DNA of 64,000 nt, taken from the NCBI RefSeq assembly GCF_012726345.1, contig NZ_PTXN01000016.1, positions 1-64,000 on the forward strand, given 5' to 3'. The position numbers and the translations under genes are program-made. The notes below the pieces were generated by a model that saw only the letters and a program-made list of their open reading frames with translations, was not told the DNA's origin and did not search any database. This document shows, one piece after another, positions 34,761 through 45,085 of this stretch. This DNA comes from Marinomonas sp. UCMA 3892. GTDB taxonomy: Bacteria; Pseudomonadota; Gammaproteobacteria; Pseudomonadales; Marinomonadaceae. Numbering within the stretch: position 1 is the stretch's first letter; every line of letters begins with the position of its first letter.

Positions 34761-36279
34761 CGCCGGTAAAACCACCATCACTGAAAAGCTTTTGCTGCTT
34801 GGTCAGCTGATTCAAACAGCTGGTTCTGTAAAAGGTCGTAAAGGTGATAAGCACGCTACATCTGACTGGATGGCAATGGAAAAACAGCGTGGTATCTCAA
34901 TTACCTCTTCTGTGATGCAATTTCCATACAAAGATCGTATTGTTAATTTGCTTGATACACCTGGACACGAAGACTTCTCGGAAGATACTTACCGCACACT
35001 TACTGCAGTTGACTCTGTATTGATGATCATCGATGGTGCGAAAGGTGTAGAGGATCGTACTATCAAATTGATGGACGTTTGTCGTTTACGTGACACGCCT
35101 ATTTTGACTTTCATCAACAAAATGGATCGTGATATTCGTGATCCGATTGAATTGTTAGATGAAGTAGAAGAAGTCCTAAAAATCGCAGCGGCTCCTATTA
35201 CTTGGCCCATCGGCATGAGTGATTTCTTTAAAGGGGTTTATAACCTTTATACCGATACTATCCATGTTTTTGTTCGTGGACGCGGTCATACCTTGATGGA
35301 TGATATTCGTATCGAAGGTTTGCAGTCTAATGAAGCAAAAGAATTGCTTGGTGATGATTGGGAGTCTTATGTCGACGAGATTGAGTTGGTTCGTGGAGCG
35401 AGTCATGAATTTGACCATGACGCTTATTTGAGAGGTGAACTCACTCCGGTATTTTTTGGTACAGCATTGTCGAACTTTGGTGTTCGTGAAATGTTGGATG
35501 GCTTTGTTGAATGGGCTCCTGCGCCCATTGATCGCGAAACCAATAGTCGTAAAGTTGAGGCGAAGGAAGAGAAGTTCTCAGGCTTCATTTTTAAAATTCA
35601 AGCCAACATGGACCCTAAACACCGAGACCGTATTGCGTTTATGCGAGTGTGTTCTGGAACCTATAGTCGTGGCATGAAAATACGCCATTGCCGTATTGGT
35701 AAAGATATTAAAGTGACGGATGCGGTATCTTTTACAGCAGGGGATCGTGAGGGGGTTGAAGAGGCCTTCTCTGGTGACATTATTGGTTTGCATAACCATG
35801 GTACGATCCAGATAGGTGATACTTTTACGGAAGGTGAAGATTTAAAGTTCACAGGTATTCCTCACTTTGCGCCTGAGTTATTCCGCCGTGTACGCTTAAA
35901 AGATCCGATGAAAATGAAAGCTTTACAAAAAGGTTTACAGCAACTTTCTGAAGAAGGTTCCACTCAGTTATTCATGCCTCAACGTAATAATGAGCTCATT
36001 GTTGGTGCAGTTGGTCAGCTGCAATATGAAGTTGTCGCGTACCGTTTGAAAGACGAATACAAAGTGGAATGTATTTATGAAGCGGTAAACGTCAACTCGG
36101 CACGTTGGGTTGAGTGTGATGATGCTAAGAAATTTGAAGAGTTTAAAAACAAGTGTAGAGATAACTTAGCGATTGATGGTGGCGGGCATTTGACGTATTT
36201 GGCACCAACTCGAGTGAATTTGATGATGGCAGAAGAAAAATGGCCTCAAGTTCGATTCCACTCAACGCGTGAACATTGA
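34693..36279 (+). CDS. prfC: Peptide chain release factor 3
   Basis: RF3, the GTPase that recycles RF1/RF2 from ribosomes; 528 residues, full length. G1 is [11 protein letters not shown]2 contains the Thr of ISITSSV, G3 is DTPGHEDF, and NKMD is G4. The C-terminus ends VRFHSTREH as in other RF3 proteins. ATG 34693 has no strong Shine-Dalgarno, and the first codons are likely provided by the ICE. The reading frame is intact, so the insertion does not destroy function. Confidence 0.96.
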   Translation: MANQDFLNEINKRRTFAIISHPDAGKTTITEKLLLLGQLIQTAGSVKGRKGDKHATSDWMAMEKQRGISITSSVMQFPYKDRIVNLLDTPGHEDFSEDTYRTLTAVDSVLMIIDGAKGVEDRTIKLMDVCRLRDTPILTFINKMDRDIRDPIELLDEVEEVLKIAAAPITWPIGMSDFFKGVYNLYTDTIHVFVRGRGHTLMDDIRIEGLQSNEAKELLGDDWESYVDEIELVRGASHEFDHDAYLRGELTPVFFGTALSNFGVREMLDGFVEWAPAPIDRETNSRKVEAKEEKFSGFIFKIQANMDPKHRDRIAFMRVCSGTYSRGMKIRHCRIGKDIKVTDAVSFTAGDREGVEEAFSGDIIGLHNHGTIQIGDTFTEGEDLKFTGIPHFAPELFRRVRLKDPMKMKALQKGLQQLSEEGSTQLFMPQRNNELIVGAVGQLQYEVVAYRLKDEYKVECIYEAVNVNSARWVECDDAKKFEEFKNKCRDNLAIDGGGHLTYLAPTRVNLMMAEEKWPQVRFHSTREH

Positions 36280-36348
36280 TCAATACTTGACTAAATTACT
36301 CGGATAAGCGGATAATTCATTTATCGAAATGGTTTTAGTGGTATTGGA

Positions 36349-36696
36349 ATGAGCATGGTTGAATCGATTGATCCTATTGAATTTACAGACGCAGCAGCTG
36401 CAAAGTTGCAATCGTTAATTGAAGAAGAAGAAAATGATCGACTTATGTTGCGTGTTTATGTGACGGGGGGCGGTTGTTCCGGCTTTCAGTATGGTTTTAC
36501 GTTTGATGAAGATCATCAAGAAGACGATACAGAAATAAAGCGTAATGGAGTTACTTTGGTTGTTGACCCATTAAGCTTCCAATATCTTGTTGGATCGGAA
36601 GTAGATTATAAAGAAAACTTAGAAGGTGCGCGCTTCGTTGTGCAAAACCCTAACGCCACATCTACATGTGGTTGTGGTGCAAGTTTTAGTATTTAG
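36349..36696 (+). CDS. erpA: ErpA iron-sulfur insertion protein
   Basis: A-type iron-sulfur carrier of 115 residues, delivering clusters to apoproteins such as IspG/IspH. The three conserved cysteines are in [12 protein letters not shown] and TCGCGASF. The N-terminus has [17 protein letters not shown]. It starts at ATG 36349, with ATG 36355 also possible. It stands alone between prfC and a terminator. Confidence 0.93.
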   Translation: MSMVESIDPIEFTDAAAAKLQSLIEEEENDRLMLRVYVTGGGCSGFQYGFTFDEDHQEDDTEIKRNGVTLVVDPLSFQYLVGSEVDYKENLEGARFVVQNPNATSTCGCGASFSI

Positions 36697-36724
36697 CTTC
36701 TGATAAAACAATTGATAAAAAAAT

Positions 36725-36762
36725 AAACCTTCCACACGTTATTCGTGTGGAAGGTTTTTTTA
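36725..36762. terminator. Strong bidirectional terminator between erpA and the kinase gene
   Basis: Perfect 14-bp stem AAACCTTCCACACG/CGTGTGGAAGGTTT (36725-36738, 36744-36757), loop TTATT, with T runs on both outer sides. It separates two convergent genes. Confidence 0.93.
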
Positions 36763-36770
36763 TTTGATTG

Positions 36771-37844
36771 TTACCGCTTTTCGGCTTGTGCTATTTGATT
36801 ATATGGCCAGCGCATTTCAAACCGTGTACCGCCTTGTGCTGTTGGGTGGCAACTGGCTTCGCCATTATGTGCTCTAGCAATAGCAGCAACCACAGCCAAA
36901 CCTAAACCACTTCCTGTTGCGTTACTGTCAGATGAGCGTCTGAATGCGGTGAATACATGTGGTGCTAAGGCTTCAGCAATACCGGGGCCTTCATCTTCTA
37001 CACATAGAGTCAGTGAGTTCTGTGTGCTTCGTGTTTGAATCTTAATGCAACCTGGTACAGCATGTTTGATGGCATTGGTAAGTAGTGCGATGAGTGCTTG
37101 TCTGATTCTAACAGGGTCACAAGAAGCATCTTTTACGGCTAGATCTAGTTCCACATATTGATGTGCTTTGGCTAGAGAGTCTTTCATGAACTCGACAACC
37201 GAGGTGATTTCTGTATTTAAATTGATATATTGTGATCTTAAATTTAGATGACCACTTTCTTCTAGGCTGACGACTCGTAAATCTTCTACAAGATTTTTTA
37301 ATCCATCCACCTGTACTAATAAACTGCGTAATTGATGGTTATCTGGGGTAAATATGCCGTCGAGCATACCTTGTAAACGACCATATAAAATAGTGACGGG
37401 TGTTCGTAATTCGTGGGCAATGGCTGCGTTCCAAAATCTTTGCTCGTTGGTCATTCGTTCTAATTTCTCTGCGAGTAAATTAAAATCACGAATAAGCTGA
37501 TTTGTTTCATTTTGTGCATTATTGAATGACGTTGCTCTCGCCGACAAATCGCCTGCTGCGAGAAGGCGAATGCCTTTCGTAACGGAGTTGAGTGGAGATA
37601 AAATATGACGTGCCAAATTGACGGCTACGGCTACGGCTATTGTCAGTGCTATGATGGTTGTTCCTGCTAGCCAGATGAGTTCTGGTGCCGCAGGAATATA
37701 GCTGTCTACAAAGATATAATCTGGCCAAAATGTATCCATGAAATAGTAAAAAAGATACGCTGTAAAGAACACAAGCAATACCGCAAGTAAGGTGATAGCA
37801 ATCATTGAAGCAATGATTTTGCCGCTTAATCCAGCTATTTTCAT
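36771..37844 (-). CDS. AdeS-like sensor histidine kinase
   Basis: Membrane histidine kinase of about 357 residues. Two membrane segments (residues 10-35 and 60-80) flank a short periplasmic loop. HAMP is near 85-130, HisKA has FWNAAIAHELRTPVTILYGRL with the phospho-His, and the HATPase has IRQALIALLTNAIKHA, VEDEGPGIA and GSGLGLAVV. The layout and the HisKA region resemble AdeS/BaeS. The start ATG 37844 overlaps the regulator stop (ATGA). The extended frame to 37856 is less likely. The pair is divergent from the RND pump genes and probably controls them. Confidence 0.88.
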   Translation of the reverse strand: MKIAGLSGKIIASMIAITLLAVLLVFFTAYLFYYFMDTFWPDYIFVDSYIPAAPELIWLAGTTIIALTIAVAVAVNLARHILSPLNSVTKGIRLLAAGDLSARATSFNNAQNETNQLIRDFNLLAEKLERMTNEQRFWNAAIAHELRTPVTILYGRLQGMLDGIFTPDNHQLRSLLVQVDGLKNLVEDLRVVSLEESGHLNLRSQYINLNTEITSVVEFMKDSLAKAHQYVELDLAVKDASCDPVRIRQALIALLTNAIKHAVPGCIKIQTRSTQNSLTLCVEDEGPGIAEALAPHVFTAFRRSSDSNATGSGLGLAVVAAIARAHNGEASCHPTAQGGTRFEMRWPYNQIAQAEKR

Positions 37845-38575
37845 TTTTGATCCCATAAGCGATAGCCAATGCCTCTTACGCCAACAGGAGTATCTGTAAC
37901 GCCAACTAACTCTAATTTTTTTCGTAGTTTACTGATATGGCTATCCACTGTGCGTTCTAATGTATCGCCTTCAGGTAAGCAGCTTTCTAATAGTTCAGTT
38001 CTACTATAGGCCCGCTTTGGTGTGCGAGCCATAAGTGCTAAGAGCTTGAATTCAGTCAGTGTTAGTGTGATGTTTAAGTGCTCGCCTTCTTGCTCTACCG
38101 AAACTGAATGGTTTTCTATATCAATGTGTAATGGACCCACCTGCAGAGTTTTTTGTGACAAAGATTCTTTCATCATCGTTCGGCGCAATACTGCTTGAGT
38201 TCGCGCCACTACTTCAGCTGGGTTAAAGGGTTTGACGACATAATCGTCTGCCCCGATACGCAGTCCCATGAGTTTATCGATATCTTGATCCATGGCGGTT
38301 AGCATTATTATAGGGGTATTGCCGCGGTGACGAATCTCAGAAAGTACTCGCCAGCCGTCAAGTTTAGGCATCTGGACATCTAGTAAAACAATATCCGGTT
38401 TATGTTCTAAATGAAGTTCCAGCGCTTGAAAGCCATTGTTTGCATGTAAAGTGCGCATGCCAGATTTCTCTAAATAGGCAATCAGAATTTCTGCAATATC
38501 AAGTTCATCTTCCGCAATTAGTATCGTTGCTTGGGTATCAGTGTTTATTGCTGAACCTATTATCTCGTTATTCAT
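37841..38575 (-). CDS. AdeR-like OmpR-family response regulator
   Basis: Response regulator of 244 residues. The receiver has EDELDIAEILIAYLEKSG and the phospho-Asp in DIVLLDVQMPKLDGW, followed by a Lys in DDYVVKPFNPAEV. The C-terminal winged helix has LTEFKLLALMARTPKRAYSR and SHISKLRKKLE. It is co-transcribed with the kinase with a four-base overlap. The 114 bp between it and the efflux operon should hold the operator. No repeat there was clear enough to name. Confidence 0.9.
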   Translation of the reverse strand: MNNEIIGSAINTDTQATILIAEDELDIAEILIAYLEKSGMRTLHANNGFQALELHLEHKPDIVLLDVQMPKLDGWRVLSEIRHRGNTPIIMLTAMDQDIDKLMGLRIGADDYVVKPFNPAEVVARTQAVLRRTMMKESLSQKTLQVGPLHIDIENHSVSVEQEGEHLNITLTLTEFKLLALMARTPKRAYSRTELLESCLPEGDTLERTVDSHISKLRKKLELVGVTDTPVGVRGIGYRLWDQK

Positions 38576-38689
38576 AAAAAGTGTTCATCTCCATCAAATC
38601 TACATACATTCTCGGCCATAGCTCCATTTAGTAAAAGTAGAATTTAGATTATTCAATGTTTACTTGCCTTAGAAGGTATAGGATTTTCG

Positions 38690-39844
38690 ATGAAATTTAA
38701 CCTTAGTAGTACCCGCTATGGAATGATTGCGGTATTAGCTTTTATTCTGACCGCTTGCGATCAGTCGCAATCAAGCAAAGAGCTTTTGGTATCGACACCT
38801 TTAGTGTCGGCGGTTTCTTTAACGCCTGAGGCGTTAACTGTGAGGGACACATTATCAGGTCGAGTCGCTCCGGTACGAATCGCTGAAATTCGCGCTCAGA
38901 TTGGTGGAATTGTACAAGAAAAGCTCTTTGATCAAGGTAGTGATGTAAAAGCAGGTCAGCCTTTATACCAAATTAATCCGGCACCTTTTTTAGCAGAAGT
39001 TGATAGTGCGACTGCTGCTCTTAAGCGGGCGGAACTCTCATTGGCGCATTCTCAAAAGCAAATAGTGCGATTGAACTCATTACTTAACTCTAATTCAATC
39101 AGTCGCCAAGTGTACGACGATGAGGTTTTTAAACGAGACCAAGCGTTGGCTGAGGTCGCACAAGCGCGGGCGACGCTAGCACGTCGTAAACTCGATTTAA
39201 CATTTGCCACCGTAGAAGCTCCTATTTCTGGTCGTATTGATCAGACTTTAGTGTCAGAAGGGGCGTTGGTTAGCAGTACGGATAGCAGTCCAATGGCACG
39301 AATTCAGCAGATCGATCAGGTTTATCTTGATTTGCGACGTCCTGCATCTTCTCTTGAATCCTTACAGAAAGCGTTAACGAAACAGGGAGTAGAAGATGGC
39401 TTGCTAGTATCGGTTTTACGTTCTAACGGCGAACCTTATGACTTAAAAGGATATATCGTATTTTCAGGTATTAGTGTTGATGCCGGTACGGGAGATGTGT
39501 TGTTGCGGGTGCTAATAGACAACTCAGGGCAGCAGCTTTTACCTGGGATGTTTGTGCAGGCCAAAGTGGATCGTAGTTATTACGACAAGGCTTTGATGTT
39601 ACCTCAACAGGCGATAGTCCGTTTTGAGGGGCAATCGCAGGTGTGGGTTATCGATGAAAATAGTCAGGTGCGTCTCATTCCAGTCGAATTAGGGGAGTTG
39701 GTTGATAGATATTACCGCTTGAAGGCGGGGGTAATGGCAGGCCAGAAAATTGTTGTCGAAGGAATGGATCGGTTGGTGAATGGTATGGAAGTTCGCGTAC
39801 AAGAATGGACGTCGAACAAGTCAGTCTCTGCGATTGCTCATTAA
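38690..39844 (+). CDS. AdeA-like RND periplasmic adaptor
   Basis: Lipoprotein-type membrane fusion protein of 384 residues for multidrug efflux. The signal peptide ends in a lipobox (VLAFILTACDQ). The body has SGRVAPVRIAEIRAQIGGIV and QGSDVKAGQPLYQINPAPF, with a coiled coil, then DLTFATVEAPISGRIDQ and a C-terminal domain with PQQAIVRFEGQSQVW. It forms an operon with the RND pump 36 bp downstream. The name reflects similarity to AdeA/MexC adaptors. Confidence 0.9.
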   Translation: MKFNLSSTRYGMIAVLAFILTACDQSQSSKELLVSTPLVSAVSLTPEALTVRDTLSGRVAPVRIAEIRAQIGGIVQEKLFDQGSDVKAGQPLYQINPAPFLAEVDSATAALKRAELSLAHSQKQIVRLNSLLNSNSISRQVYDDEVFKRDQALAEVAQARATLARRKLDLTFATVEAPISGRIDQTLVSEGALVSSTDSSPMARIQQIDQVYLDLRRPASSLESLQKALTKQGVEDGLLVSVLRSNGEPYDLKGYIVFSGISVDAGTGDVLLRVLIDNSGQQLLPGMFVQAKVDRSYYDKALMLPQQAIVRFEGQSQVWVIDENSQVRLIPVELGELVDRYYRLKAGVMAGQKIVVEGMDRLVNGMEVRVQEWTSNKSVSAIAH

Positions 39845-39880
39845 TTCTACAGTTCTACTTGTTTTACAGGAAGCATGTTT

Positions 39881-42800
39881 ATGGCTCAGTTTTTCATTCA
39901 TCGCCCCATATTTGCTTGGGTGCTTGCCTTATTTATTATTTTGGGTGGTGTATTGTCAATTCCACAATTGCCGATCGCTCGTTATCCATCTATTGCTCCT
40001 CCGTCAGTCAGTATTATGGCGACCTACCCTGGCGCGAATCCTCAGACAATGAATGATGCTGTTTTGAGTTTGATTGAACGCGAGCTTTCAGGCGTAAAGA
40101 ATATGTTGTATTTCGAATCCTCAGCAGATGGCTCTGGATCCGCTTCTATTACGGTGACATTTAAGCCGGGTACAGATCCTAAGTTGGCTCAGGTCGATGT
40201 GCAAAACAAGATTAAAGCAGTTGAAGCACGTCTACCTCAGGCAGTTCGTCAAAATGGCTTGAGTGTCGAATCAGCAACGTCGAGCTTTCTTATGATCGTC
40301 GGCCTTAAATCCGATGATGGGCGTTTTACTGAAACGTCGTTGAGTGACTATATGTCACGCAATCTGTTGGAAGAGTTTCGTCGCATCGATGGTGTAGGTA
40401 ATGTACAGCTGTTTGGTTCTGAGCAGGCAATGAGGATCTGGGTAGACCCAAATAAGTTGACGTCTTATGGTTTGACTATGGCAGATCTAACGACTGCTAT
40501 TACTCAGCAAAATACACAAATTGCTCCTGGTAGTGTTGGTGCGTCGCCTTCAGTAATTGGACAGCGAGTTACTGTGCCGTTGACTGTTCAAGGGCAATTG
40601 AGCTCACCTGAAGAGTTTGCCAGTATTGTCGTGAGAGCTCGCACAGACGGTTCGAAAATTGTGTTGAGTGATGTCGCGAGAGTTGAGATAGGGGCCCAAT
40701 CTTACGGCTTTAGTAATCGTGAAAATGGCAAAGTATCCACTTCGGCGGCTATTCAATTGGCTCCTGGCGCTAACGCTGTTAGTACCTCAAATAAGGTGTT
40801 GGCTCGTATGGAAGAGTTGGGGCGAACCATGCCGGCAGGTATGAGTTACTCCATCCCTTTTAACACGGCACCTTTTGTCAAAGTTTCGATTGAGAAAGTA
40901 ATTTATACCCTACTTGAGGCGATGGCGTTGGTATTCCTTGTGATGTTTTTGTTTTTGCAGAACATTCGCTATACCTTAATTCCAGCAATCGTTGCGCCGA
41001 TTGCTTTATTGGGAACTTTCTCAATTATGCTGTTGGCAGGCTTTTCTATCAACGTGTTGACGATGTTTGGCATGGTGCTGGCCATTGGCATTATTGTCGA
41101 TGATGCGATTGTTGTGGTGGAAAATGTCGAGCGGATTATGGCTAAAGAAGGGTTGAGTCCGAAGGATGCGACAGTCAAGGCAATGAGGCAGATAACTGGT
41201 GCGGTGGTTAGTATTACTTTAGTGTTAACCGCAGTATTTATTCCTATGGCTTTTGCTAGTGGTTCTGTTGGAGTGATTTATCAGCAGTTTTCACTTTCCA
41301 TGGCCGTGTCTATTTTGTTTTCCGCATTTTTGGCTTTGACTCTTACACCAGCGCTTTGTGCTACCTTGCTTAAACCTCACACAGAGAAAGACTTTAAGAA
41401 AACAGGGTTCTTTGGTTGGTTCAATCGAACGTTTGATAGTATGACGAAAGGCTACGTTTCTTGTGTTGGTAAGTTGGTAGCCCGAACAGGGCGAATGATG
41501 ATGATCTTTATAGTTATCGTAGCTATATTAATTCTCGCTTTACGACAGTTACCGACGTCATTTTTACCGGAAGAAGATCAGGGTTATTTCATGACGACCA
41601 TTCAGTTGCCTGCTGACGCGACTAGCGAACGTACGTTGGATGTAGTGGAAGTGTTTGAAGAGTATATCGCTTCGCGTCCTGCTATTGCGTCTAATCTATC
41701 TATTTTAGGTTTTGGTTTTTCTGGTTCAGGTTCGAACGCAGCGATGGCCTTTACTGTTCTAAAAGATTGGAAAGATAGAGAATATACTACTTTGCAAGAA
41801 GAGGTATCTCTTGCGCAGCAGGCTATGGTGGATATTTCTGAAGGCTCAGCGATGAGTCTAATGCCTCCAGCAATCGATGAGTTAGATACTAGCTCAGGCT
41901 TCTCTATGCGTTTGCAGGATCGTGCCAATCGAGGCTATGAGGCATTAAAAGAAGCGGAAACAAAACTGCTTACGTTGGCGGCACAAAGTAAGGTTGTGAC
42001 TGGTGTCTATCCAGATGGTTTACCTTCGGGTGTAAGTATTCAGCTGAATATTAATCGCCTTAAAGCAGAGGCCATGGGGGTGTCGTTCAGCAGTATTAGT
42101 GACACGCTTTCTACGGCGATGGGATCAACTTATGTTAGTGATTTTCCAAATGCGGGGCGCATGCAGCAGGTTATTTTACAAGCCGATGCATCGGCACGAA
42201 TGCAGATAGAAGATGTGCTTAACCTATACGTGCGCAATATTAGTGGTGGCATGGTTCCTCTATCAGAAGTGGTTACTCCGGTTTGGACAGAAACGCCTTT
42301 GCAGTTAACTCGCTATCAAGGTTTTCCAGCAATACGCATTTCTGGTGCGGCAGCAGCAGGCTTTTCTAGTGGTGATGCCATGCAGGAAATGGAGCGTTTA
42401 GTGGATCAATTGCCAGCAGGCTTTGCGGTTGCTTGGAGTGGGCAGTCACTTCAAGAGCGCCAGTCGTCATCTCAAGCTCCTCTATTAATGGCGTTATCCA
42501 TGTTGGTGGTGTTTTTGGTATTGGCCGCATTGTATGAAAGTTGGTCTATCCCGCTTTCTGTTATGTTGGTTGTGCCACTTGGTTTGCTTGGTGCGGTTAT
42601 CGCCGTTCTGCTTCGTGAGATGCCAAATGATGTTTTCTTTAAAGTTGGTATGATTACGGTGATTGGTCTTTCTGCCAAAAACGCGATCTTAATTGTTGAG
42701 TTTGCTAAGCAGTTGCGTGAACAAGGGGAGGGGCTGATTGAGTCAGCTATGATTGCTGCTCGTCTTAGGTTGCGCCCTATTTTAATGACATCTCTTGCCT

Positions 42801-42988
42801 TTGGTTTGGGAGTTGTTCCCTTAGTGATTGCTTCTGGGGCCAGTGCTGAAACACAGCGCGCGATTGGTACTGGAGTATTGGGTGGGATTATCAGTGCGAC
42901 CGTATTGGCCGTCTTCTTCGTTCCCGTGTTTTTTGTTTTTGTAATAGGGCTTCAAGAGCGCATTAGCCGATGGCGAGCATTGGATTAA
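39881..42988 (+). CDS. AdeB-like RND multidrug efflux transporter
   Basis: Inner-membrane HAE1-type RND pump of about 1,036 residues, driven by protons and exporting organic substrates. It has FFIHRPIFAWVLALFIILGG at the N-terminus, TM4 with MVLAIGIIVDDAIVVVENVER carrying the Asp pair of proton relay, and a C-terminal RLRLRPILMTSLAFGLGVVPL. ATG 39881 is chosen because AGGA lies nine bases upstream, although ATG 39875 is in frame. No outer membrane gene follows, so a TolC-type protein from elsewhere would be needed. Confidence 0.93.
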   Translation: MAQFFIHRPIFAWVLALFIILGGVLSIPQLPIARYPSIAPPSVSIMATYPGANPQTMNDAVLSLIERELSGVKNMLYFESSADGSGSASITVTFKPGTDPKLAQVDVQNKIKAVEARLPQAVRQNGLSVESATSSFLMIVGLKSDDGRFTETSLSDYMSRNLLEEFRRIDGVGNVQLFGSEQAMRIWVDPNKLTSYGLTMADLTTAITQQNTQIAPGSVGASPSVIGQRVTVPLTVQGQLSSPEEFASIVVRARTDGSKIVLSDVARVEIGAQSYGFSNRENGKVSTSAAIQLAPGANAVSTSNKVLARMEELGRTMPAGMSYSIPFNTAPFVKVSIEKVIYTLLEAMALVFLVMFLFLQNIRYTLIPAIVAPIALLGTFSIMLLAGFSINVLTMFGMVLAIGIIVDDAIVVVENVERIMAKEGLSPKDATVKAMRQITGAVVSITLVLTAVFIPMAFASGSVGVIYQQFSLSMAVSILFSAFLALTLTPALCATLLKPHTEKDFKKTGFFGWFNRTFDSMTKGYVSCVGKLVARTGRMMMIFIVIVAILILALRQLPTSFLPEEDQGYFMTTIQLPADATSERTLDVVEVFEEYIASRPAIASNLSILGFGFSGSGSNAAMAFTVLKDWKDREYTTLQEEVSLAQQAMVDISEGSAMSLMPPAIDELDTSSGFSMRLQDRANRGYEALKEAETKLLTLAAQSKVVTGVYPDGLPSGVSIQLNINRLKAEAMGVSFSSISDTLSTAMGSTYVSDFPNAGRMQQVILQADASARMQIEDVLNLYVRNISGGMVPLSEVVTPVWTETPLQLTRYQGFPAIRISGAAAAGFSSGDAMQEMERLVDQLPAGFAVAWSGQSLQERQSSSQAPLLMALSMLVVFLVLAALYESWSIPLSVMLVVPLGLLGAVIAVLLREMPNDVFFKVGMITVIGLSAKNAILIVEFAKQLREQGEGLIESAMIAARLRLRPILMTSLAFGLGVVPLVIASGASAETQRAIGTGVLGGIISATVLAVFFVPVFFVFVIGLQERISRWRALD

Positions 42989-43015
42989 ATTATTTTTGAG
43001 TTGCTGGATAATAAG

Positions 43016-43040
43016 CCCGCTCATACAGGGTGTGAGTGGG
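43016..43040. terminator. Hairpin between the RND pump gene and the convergent unknown gene
   Basis: CCCGCTCATA (43016-43025) pairs with TGTGAGTGGG (43031-43040) with two G-T pairs, loop CAGGG. It is flanked by AA/TT and lies between converging genes, so a two-way terminator is likely. Confidence 0.6.
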
Positions 43041-43057
43041 TTGTGTGGTTTTGAGTG

Positions 43058-43900
43058 TTACGCCTTTGTATAAAGGTTGCTTGCTTGCCGGGCTCTTTCT
43101 TCTTCACTAATCGGGTTTCCTTCAATTGGTTTGAAATGACCAACAAACAATAAGCCAATTTGACTATCTCCTAAAACAACAGGTGTTAAAGTGTTGTTTT
43201 TTGCTCTCCAAATACGTAAGCCAAAAGTATGAGGTGAAAAAGAGTCTTCGCCCATTACTTTACTTTGATTGATGTGTGTATAAAGTGGTGATAATTGGTC
43301 TGGCTCGCCATCTTGATCAAGTAGTATGTGATAGTGAGTGATTTGCTGTTCGAGAAATTCAGGCGGATAGGGGGTGCGTAATACTGGTAGCCAGTTTTCC
43401 TTAGGGGACGTGTAAAAAATGCTTGGTGCTTCCGGTGAGCCATTATGAGGTGACAATAATACGGTCATCTCTACAGGAATACCGTAAGACGGCTTTACTG
43501 GGATATGGAATATTAGTTGTTTGGCTGGTGGCCGCTGTAGTACTTCTGGTGCAACATATTCTACTGATTTGTTGTCCTTCTCTTTTGTCATTGGAGGGAC
43601 TTGTAGAAAGAGTTTCCAATCTTTTGTGTCTAAATTAAGTTCTTCTGGAGAATGCAGATGCGCATTACCGTTTATAAGATGACTTAATACATGTTCAATA
43701 AGGTTGGCAAAAACACTTGTTGATGCAGTGAGTGGGGATTTGTTTTGACTATCTAGATGTATTTCCTTTACTTGGTGCGCAGCGGAACTTAAGTCGACAG
43801 AGTCTTTATTGCTGATTACAGGGCGATATTTAGCTCTAGAAATCAACTTTTTCTCGTTCGGTTGAGTGCTTGCTCTATTTAACGCCTCTATAAATAGCAT
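43058..43900 (-). CDS. Unknown cytoplasmic protein, lineage-specific
   Basis: A 280-residue protein I do not recognise. It has no signal peptide or membrane segment. The N-terminus is polar and Ser/Lys rich. The middle has LIFHIPVKPSYGIPVEMTVLL, a strand-like core, and the C-terminus has FGLRIWRAKNNTLTPVVLG and IGLLFVGHFKPIEGNPIS. It stands alone between an efflux pump and yhbY. Codon use looks like the host genome, so recent transfer is not suggested. Confidence 0.6.
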   Translation of the reverse strand: MLFIEALNRASTQPNEKKLISRAKYRPVISNKDSVDLSSAAHQVKEIHLDSQNKSPLTASTSVFANLIEHVLSHLINGNAHLHSPEELNLDTKDWKLFLQVPPMTKEKDNKSVEYVAPEVLQRPPAKQLIFHIPVKPSYGIPVEMTVLLSPHNGSPEAPSIFYTSPKENWLPVLRTPYPPEFLEQQITHYHILLDQDGEPDQLSPLYTHINQSKVMGEDSFSPHTFGLRIWRAKNNTLTPVVLGDSQIGLLFVGHFKPIEGNPISEEERARQASNLYTKA

Positions 43901-44002
43901 GGTACGACTCCTTTGTTAGCTGTCAAAGGTATCGGCCGTAATTTTGAAGAGTTTAGAGATAGTCTGTTTTTTAAACAAAAAAGACTATCTCTAAGTTTTG
44001 TT

Positions 44003-44305
44003 TTAACGAAGTAAGTTGGACAGCTTTGGATTTGGTTTTAAGGCTGCGCGGTAGAAAAGTGCTACTTTACCAATGGTTTGTACGGTTTCAGACTTCATTA
44101 TTTTATTGATTTCTTCAATCAATGCGGTGCGAACTTCGCGATCCGTAATACTGATGCGTATTTTAATCAGTTCGTGATCTTCAAGAGCACGATCGATTTC
44201 AGTGAGAACGGTTTCTGTTAAACCGTTGCCCGCAATCATAACCACAGGATTAAGTGCGTGGCCGATTAGGCGATATTGCTTTTTTTGGGCGTTTGTAAGA
44301 CTCAT
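44003..44305 (-). CDS. yhbY: YhbY, ribosome assembly RNA-binding protein
   Basis: CRM-domain protein of 100 residues binding the precursor of the large ribosomal subunit. Family sequence: LTNAQKKQYRLIGHALNPVVMIAGNGLT, then EIDRALEDHELIKIRI and a C-terminal basic end. It is divergent from rlmE, an rRNA methyltransferase, the usual neighbour in gammaproteobacteria. Confidence 0.92.
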   Translation of the reverse strand: MSLTNAQKKQYRLIGHALNPVVMIAGNGLTETVLTEIDRALEDHELIKIRISITDREVRTALIEEINKIMKSETVQTIGKVALFYRAALKPNPKLSNLLR

Positions 44306-44404
44306 AGTAAAAATTTCTCATATTAGTTGACCCTCTTTATTGGAGGCTTTAGAGGTTAAGCGATATTATAGCGGAATATTGACTGATTTAGGTATGATGA
44401 AAAC

Positions 44405-45025
44405 GTGGCAAGATCAAAAAGTAGTAATAATTGGATGAAGGAACATTTTGACGATCCGTATGTCAAAAAATCCCAACAAGATGGTTATCGCTCTAGAGCG
44501 AGTTATAAGCTGATAGAAATTAACGATAAGGATAAGTTGTTTAAGCCAGCTATGCGTGTTGTTGATCTTGGTGCCGCTCCTGGTGGTTGGTCTCAAGTAG
44601 CAGCAAAGCTGGTGGGCGATCACGGGACGATTGTTGCTTCTGATATTTTGGAAATGGCGCCTTTGCCTGGTGTAAGTTTTGTTCAGGGGGATTTTACTGA
44701 GCAAGAAGTGTACGAGGCTATTTTGGCTGAAATTGGAGATAAAAAAGCAGATCTTGTAATTTCAGATATGGCCCCCAATATGAGTGGTAACAGTTCTTCT
44801 GATCAGCCACAGGCTATGTATCTTGTAGAACTTGCCTTGGATATGGCGGCTCAAGTGTTACGTCCAGGTGGAAATTTTCTGGTAAAAGTGTTTCAGGGGG
44901 AGGGATTTGAAGAATATCTCAAAACCATGCGGGCTCAATTTGACTCCGTAGTGACGCGTAAACCGGATGCATCGCGAGCAAGAAGTCGCGAAGTTTACTT
45001 ATTAGGAAGACAATATAAAGGTTAA
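44405..45025 (+). CDS. rlmE: RlmE, 23S rRNA U2552 2'-O-methyltransferase
   Basis: RrmJ/FtsJ-type methyltransferase of 206 residues. It has [17 protein letters not shown], the SAM site [31 protein letters not shown] with the catalytic Asp, and [13 protein letters not shown] with the catalytic Lys. It starts at GTG 44405. It precedes ftsH, as in E. coli, but with a 54-bp gap. Confidence 0.94.
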   Translation: MARSKSSNNWMKEHFDDPYVKKSQQDGYRSRASYKLIEINDKDKLFKPAMRVVDLGAAPGGWSQVAAKLVGDHGTIVASDILEMAPLPGVSFVQGDFTEQEVYEAILAEIGDKKADLVISDMAPNMSGNSSSDQPQAMYLVELALDMAAQVLRPGGNFLVKVFQGEGFEEYLKTMRAQFDSVVTRKPDASRARSREVYLLGRQYKG

Positions 45026-45085
45026 TGGGATATGTTCTGGTATGATTACTAGGAACATTTAAAATAACCGTTAAGAGGTGTGCTC

